From: Nocardia sp. SYP-A9097
GTDB lineage: Bacteria > Actinomycetota > Actinomycetes > Mycobacteriales > Mycobacteriaceae
Assembly (NCBI RefSeq): GCF_009649815.1
Contig: NZ_WJIC01000008.1
Span: forward strand, 62,001-126,000
Length of the DNA stretch: 64,000 nucleotides
Reading direction: 5' to 3'
In this document: positions 61,793 to 64,000 of the stretch, one piece after another
How positions within the stretch are numbered: position 1 is the stretch's first letter
Layout: every line of letters starts with the position of its first letter
Made by a program: the position numbers and the translations under genes
Notes under the pieces: generated by a model
Seen by the model: only the letters and a program-made list of their open reading frames with translations
The model's database searches: none
What the model was told of the DNA's origin: nothing

Positions 61793-63223
61793 ATGACCAT
61801 CATGGCCCCTGCTCACGCCGACACCGCGACCGATCCCCGTGATCCGCTGGGCCGGTTGCAACGTTTCTTCGATCCGGGAACCGTTCTTCCGCTGCACCCG
61901 CGCGACAAGTCCGGCGTACTCGCCGCCATCGGTGAGATCGACGGCGTGCGTACCGTCGCCTACTGCTCCGACGCGACCGTCATGGGCGGTGCGATGGGTG
62001 TCGAGGGTTGCAAGCACATGGTCGATGCGATCGATACCGCCATCGACTCCAAGATGCCCATTGTCGGCCTCTGGCATTCGGGTGGCGCGCGCCTGGCCGA
62101 GGGTGTCGAGGCATTGCACGCGGTCGGACTGGTCTTCGAGGCCATGGTCCGCGCGTCCGGCCTGGTCCCGCAGATCTCCGTGGTGCTCGGCTTCGCCGCC
62201 GGTGGCGCCGCTTACGGTCCCGCACTCACAGACATTGTGATCATGGCTCCCGAGGGCCGTGTCTTCGTCACCGGACCGGACGTGGTTCGCAGCGTCACCG
62301 GTGAGAACGTGGATATGGCGACTCTGGGTGGGCCTGTCACGCACGGTAAGAAGTCCGGCGTCTGCCATATCGTCGCCCATGACGAGGCCGATGCCATGCA
62401 TCGCGGTCGTCGCCTGGTGTCCATGTTCGCCGAGCAGGGCGAGTTCGATCTCGTCGCCGCCGCGCACGGTGATGTGGACCTGAAGGCCATGCTTCCGGCT
62501 TCGGCCAAGCGCGCCTACGACGTGAAGCCGATCGTGCACGAACTGCTCGACAATGTCGACGGCGAAAGCTCTTTCGAGGAACTGCAGGGCGGGTACGCGC
62601 GGTCGATCGTCACCGGTTTGGGCCGCATGGGCGGGCGCACCGTCGGCGTCCTGGCCAATAACCCGATCCGCATGGGCGGCTGCCTGAACTCCGAAAGTGC
62701 CGAGAAGGCAGCGCGTTTCGTGCGCCTGTGCAACTCCTTCGGTATTCCGCTGGTGGTCGTCACCGATGTTCCGGGTTATCTGCCCGGTGTCAGCATGGAG
62801 TGGGAGGGCGTCGTCCGGCGCGGCGCGAAGCTGCTGCACGCGTTCGCCGAGGCCCGCGTCCCGCGTGTCACCCTGGTCACCCGCAAGATCTACGGCGGCG
62901 CGTACATCGCCATGAATGCCCGATCCCTCGGTGCCACAGCGGTTTACGCCTGGCCCGAGTCCGAAGTGGCGGTCATGGGCGCGAAGGCCGCGGTCGGCAT
63001 CCTGCACAAGAAGGCCATTGCCGCGGCGCCGGAGGAGGAGCGTGAGGCCCTCATCGAGCGCCTCACCGTCGAGCACGAGCAGATCGCGGGTGGCGTCGAG
63101 CGCGCCGTGGCGATCGGCGTGGTGGACGAGATCATCGATCCCGCCAAGACCCGTTCCATCATCGCCGCCGCCCTGGCCGCGGCCCCGGCTCGTCCGAGCC
63201 ACCTGAAGAACATTCCGCTGTAA
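61793..63223 (+). CDS. accD6: Acyl-CoA carboxylase carboxyltransferase subunit AccD6
   Basis: 476 residues of the biotin-dependent carboxyltransferase family: VGLWHSGGARLAEGVEALH, VLGFAAGGAAYGPALTDI, RMGGRTVGVLANNPIRMGG, VVTDVPGYLPGVSMEWEG, KIYGGAYIAMNARSLGA. It carboxylates acetyl-CoA to malonyl-CoA with an AccA partner, feeding FabD. GAGGAGAG lies before the ATG. A transcript of its own is possible given the 169-bp gap and hairpin upstream. Confidence 0.95.
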   Translation: MTIMAPAHADTATDPRDPLGRLQRFFDPGTVLPLHPRDKSGVLAAIGEIDGVRTVAYCSDATVMGGAMGVEGCKHMVDAIDTAIDSKMPIVGLWHSGGARLAEGVEALHAVGLVFEAMVRASGLVPQISVVLGFAAGGAAYGPALTDIVIMAPEGRVFVTGPDVVRSVTGENVDMATLGGPVTHGKKSGVCHIVAHDEADAMHRGRRLVSMFAEQGEFDLVAAAHGDVDLKAMLPASAKRAYDVKPIVHELLDNVDGESSFEELQGGYARSIVTGLGRMGGRTVGVLANNPIRMGGCLNSESAEKAARFVRLCNSFGIPLVVVTDVPGYLPGVSMEWEGVVRRGAKLLHAFAEARVPRVTLVTRKIYGGAYIAMNARSLGATAVYAWPESEVAVMGAKAAVGILHKKAIAAAPEEEREALIERLTVEHEQIAGGVERAVAIGVVDEIIDPAKTRSIIAAALAAAPARPSHLKNIPL

Positions 63224-63263
63224 GGGATTACGGGGGAAGTAGAGAATACGCGGCACAGCGAAG

Positions 63264-63292
63264 GCGGGCGGTCTCCACAAGAGACCGCCCGC
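63264..63292 (+). terminator. Terminator after the FAS-II operon
   Basis: A perfect 12-bp stem (arm GCGGGCGGTCTC) with a five-base loop, followed by TTTCCTGT, 41 bp past the accD6 stop and before a convergent gene. Confidence 0.88.
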
Positions 63293-63346
63293 TTTCCTGT
63301 CCCCATGTGGTCGCTCAGGACGGAAGTCGTTGTCCCACAGGGCCGA

Positions 63347-64000
63347 TCATGCGGGATGGATATTGGCATTGTGGTGCAGGACGTTGTCCGGATCCCAGGT
63401 GGTCTTGAGGGCGGTGAGGCGAGAGTACTTGTCGCCGTAGGTATCCCGAATGCGTTGCTGGTCGTCGTCGACCAGGAAATTGATGTACCCGGCGTCCGAA
63501 CGGGCATGCGGGAGCAGCGCGTCCCAGGTCTCCCGGACCCAGGCGCGTTCGGCATCGAAGTCGGCCGGATCGGGGCACAGGGCGCTGATGTTGACGGCCC
63601 AGCACGCATCTCGGGAGCCGCCGAATGCCGTTGCCTCATCCGGGGTTTCGGTGTAGCGGCCGCGCAGCGGGAAGATCGGCGCGATGGTGAGCGGGGATCG
63701 GCGCTGCGGGAAGCGGTGCACCAGTTCGGCAATCACCTCATCGTTGAGATCGTTTATGTAGAGCGACTTCTCGTAGGCGGGCAAGCCGCGCGGGGCGACA
63801 TCGTCGAACATCTGCTGGAGTGTGGTGTACGGCATGGGGGTCACCAACTCCCAGGCGGGAGCGGGCGCTGCCGCGCGGAGCGGCTCCACCACTGCGGCGA
63901 GCTCTTCGGGTGTGCCGAAACCTACTACGGCGGTGACGAATCCGGGTTGGCCCTGATACTGCTCGGGCACGAACGGCAGCGGCGGGGCACTCACGGCCAG
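63347..64000 (-). CDS. FAD-linked oxidase (BBE-type), C-terminal part, cut by window edge
   Basis: The frame stays open to base 64000, so the N-terminal FAD-binding domain lies outside. The visible 217 residues include YINFLVDDDQQRIRDTYGDK, YSRLTALKTTWDPDNVLHHN and NIHPA, the closing signature of berberine-bridge-type oxidases that help hold FAD. It oxidises an unknown substrate, often a sugar or alkaloid-like molecule in this family. It converges on the FAS-II operon with a terminator between. The GTG at 63994 is only an internal codon. Confidence 0.85.
   Translation of the reverse strand: MAVSAPPLPFVPEQYQGQPGFVTAVVGFGTPEELAAVVEPLRAAAPAPAWELVTPMPYTTLQQMFDDVAPRGLPAYEKSLYINDLNDEVIAELVHRFPQRRSPLTIAPIFPLRGRYTETPDEATAFGGSRDACWAVNISALCPDPADFDAERAWVRETWDALLPHARSDAGYINFLVDDDQQRIRDTYGDKYSRLTALKTTWDPDNVLHHNANIHPA

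Noticed and set aside
60283..63280. Long minus-strand frames opposite kasA and accD6
   Set aside because: Antisense shadows; the plus-strand enzymes have full catalytic motifs and ribosome sites.

Overview
The window is high-GC actinobacterial DNA, most likely Nocardia or a close mycolic-acid-containing relative. Two anchors support this. The right end carries the mycolate FAS-II block in mycobacterial order (ahpE, DUF3052 gene, lipoprotein gene | aceE, mabR, fabD, acpM, kasA, accD6), but with no kasB. The left 20 kb is an ESX (type VII secretion) accessory region with eccB, eccE, WXG100, PPE, EspC-like and EspG genes. The genus call is inference from gene content and style.

Layout. (1) 1-2785: a truncated unknown gene, then two small YbaB-like genes and an unknown gene. 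(2) 2935-6199: divergent eccB and eccE. (3) 6264-17617, all on the minus strand: two WXG100 proteins, a PPE protein, EspC/PE-like proteins, and three 'large substrate then EspG chaperone' pairs interleaved with YbaB-like genes. (4) 17851-22397, plus strand: a head-to-head paralogue of the last large substrate, followed closely by a GT4 glycosyltransferase and a DUF707 glycosyltransferase. The large substrates share modules: one N-terminal half is nearly duplicated in inverted orientation with an 80-bp identical tract, and one C-terminal module is shared between two otherwise different proteins. (5) 22398-38120: mixed accessory genes. These are a lipid-transfer thiolase with its DUF35 partner, a degenerate EF-G G-domain protein, a TetR regulator, two tandem secreted proteins, a frameshifted FAD monooxygenase, a serine hydrolase lipoprotein, two LLM oxidoreductases, an SRPBCC/HxlR pair with palindromic operators, a reductase-DGPF-ECF sigma operon and a GH25-like lysozyme. 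(6) 38636-50426: a catabolic cluster built around a carotenoid/stilbene-type dioxygenase, a hotdog thioesterase, two CoA ligases, two thiolases, a PaaN-type aldehyde dehydrogenase and a nitronate-monooxygenase-like protein. It is apparently controlled by an unusual double-HxlR regulator that sits between two copies of one 21-bp operator. (7) 51146-52721: a frameshifted solitary tnpB with end hairpins, and a tRNA-Val. (8) 52783-63223: the FAS-II region. (9) 63347 to the end: a truncated FAD-linked oxidase.

How the parts work together. In the ESX region EspG proteins probably chaperone the PPE and large WXG-type substrates to the EccB/EccE-containing channel; the EccC, EccD and mycosin genes must lie outside the window. 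In the catabolic cluster the predicted flow is oxidative cleavage of an aromatic alkene or apocarotenoid, aldehyde oxidation, CoA activation and thiolytic shortening. In the FAS-II block AceE supplies acetyl-CoA, AccD6 with partners makes malonyl-CoA, FabD loads it onto AcpM, KasA elongates, and MabR controls the operon through a TTTTGT-N9-ACAAAA site just upstream of fabD.

Limits. All family calls are by reading motifs; no database search was run. Two genes are broken by one extra G in a G4 run, which could be real or an assembly error.
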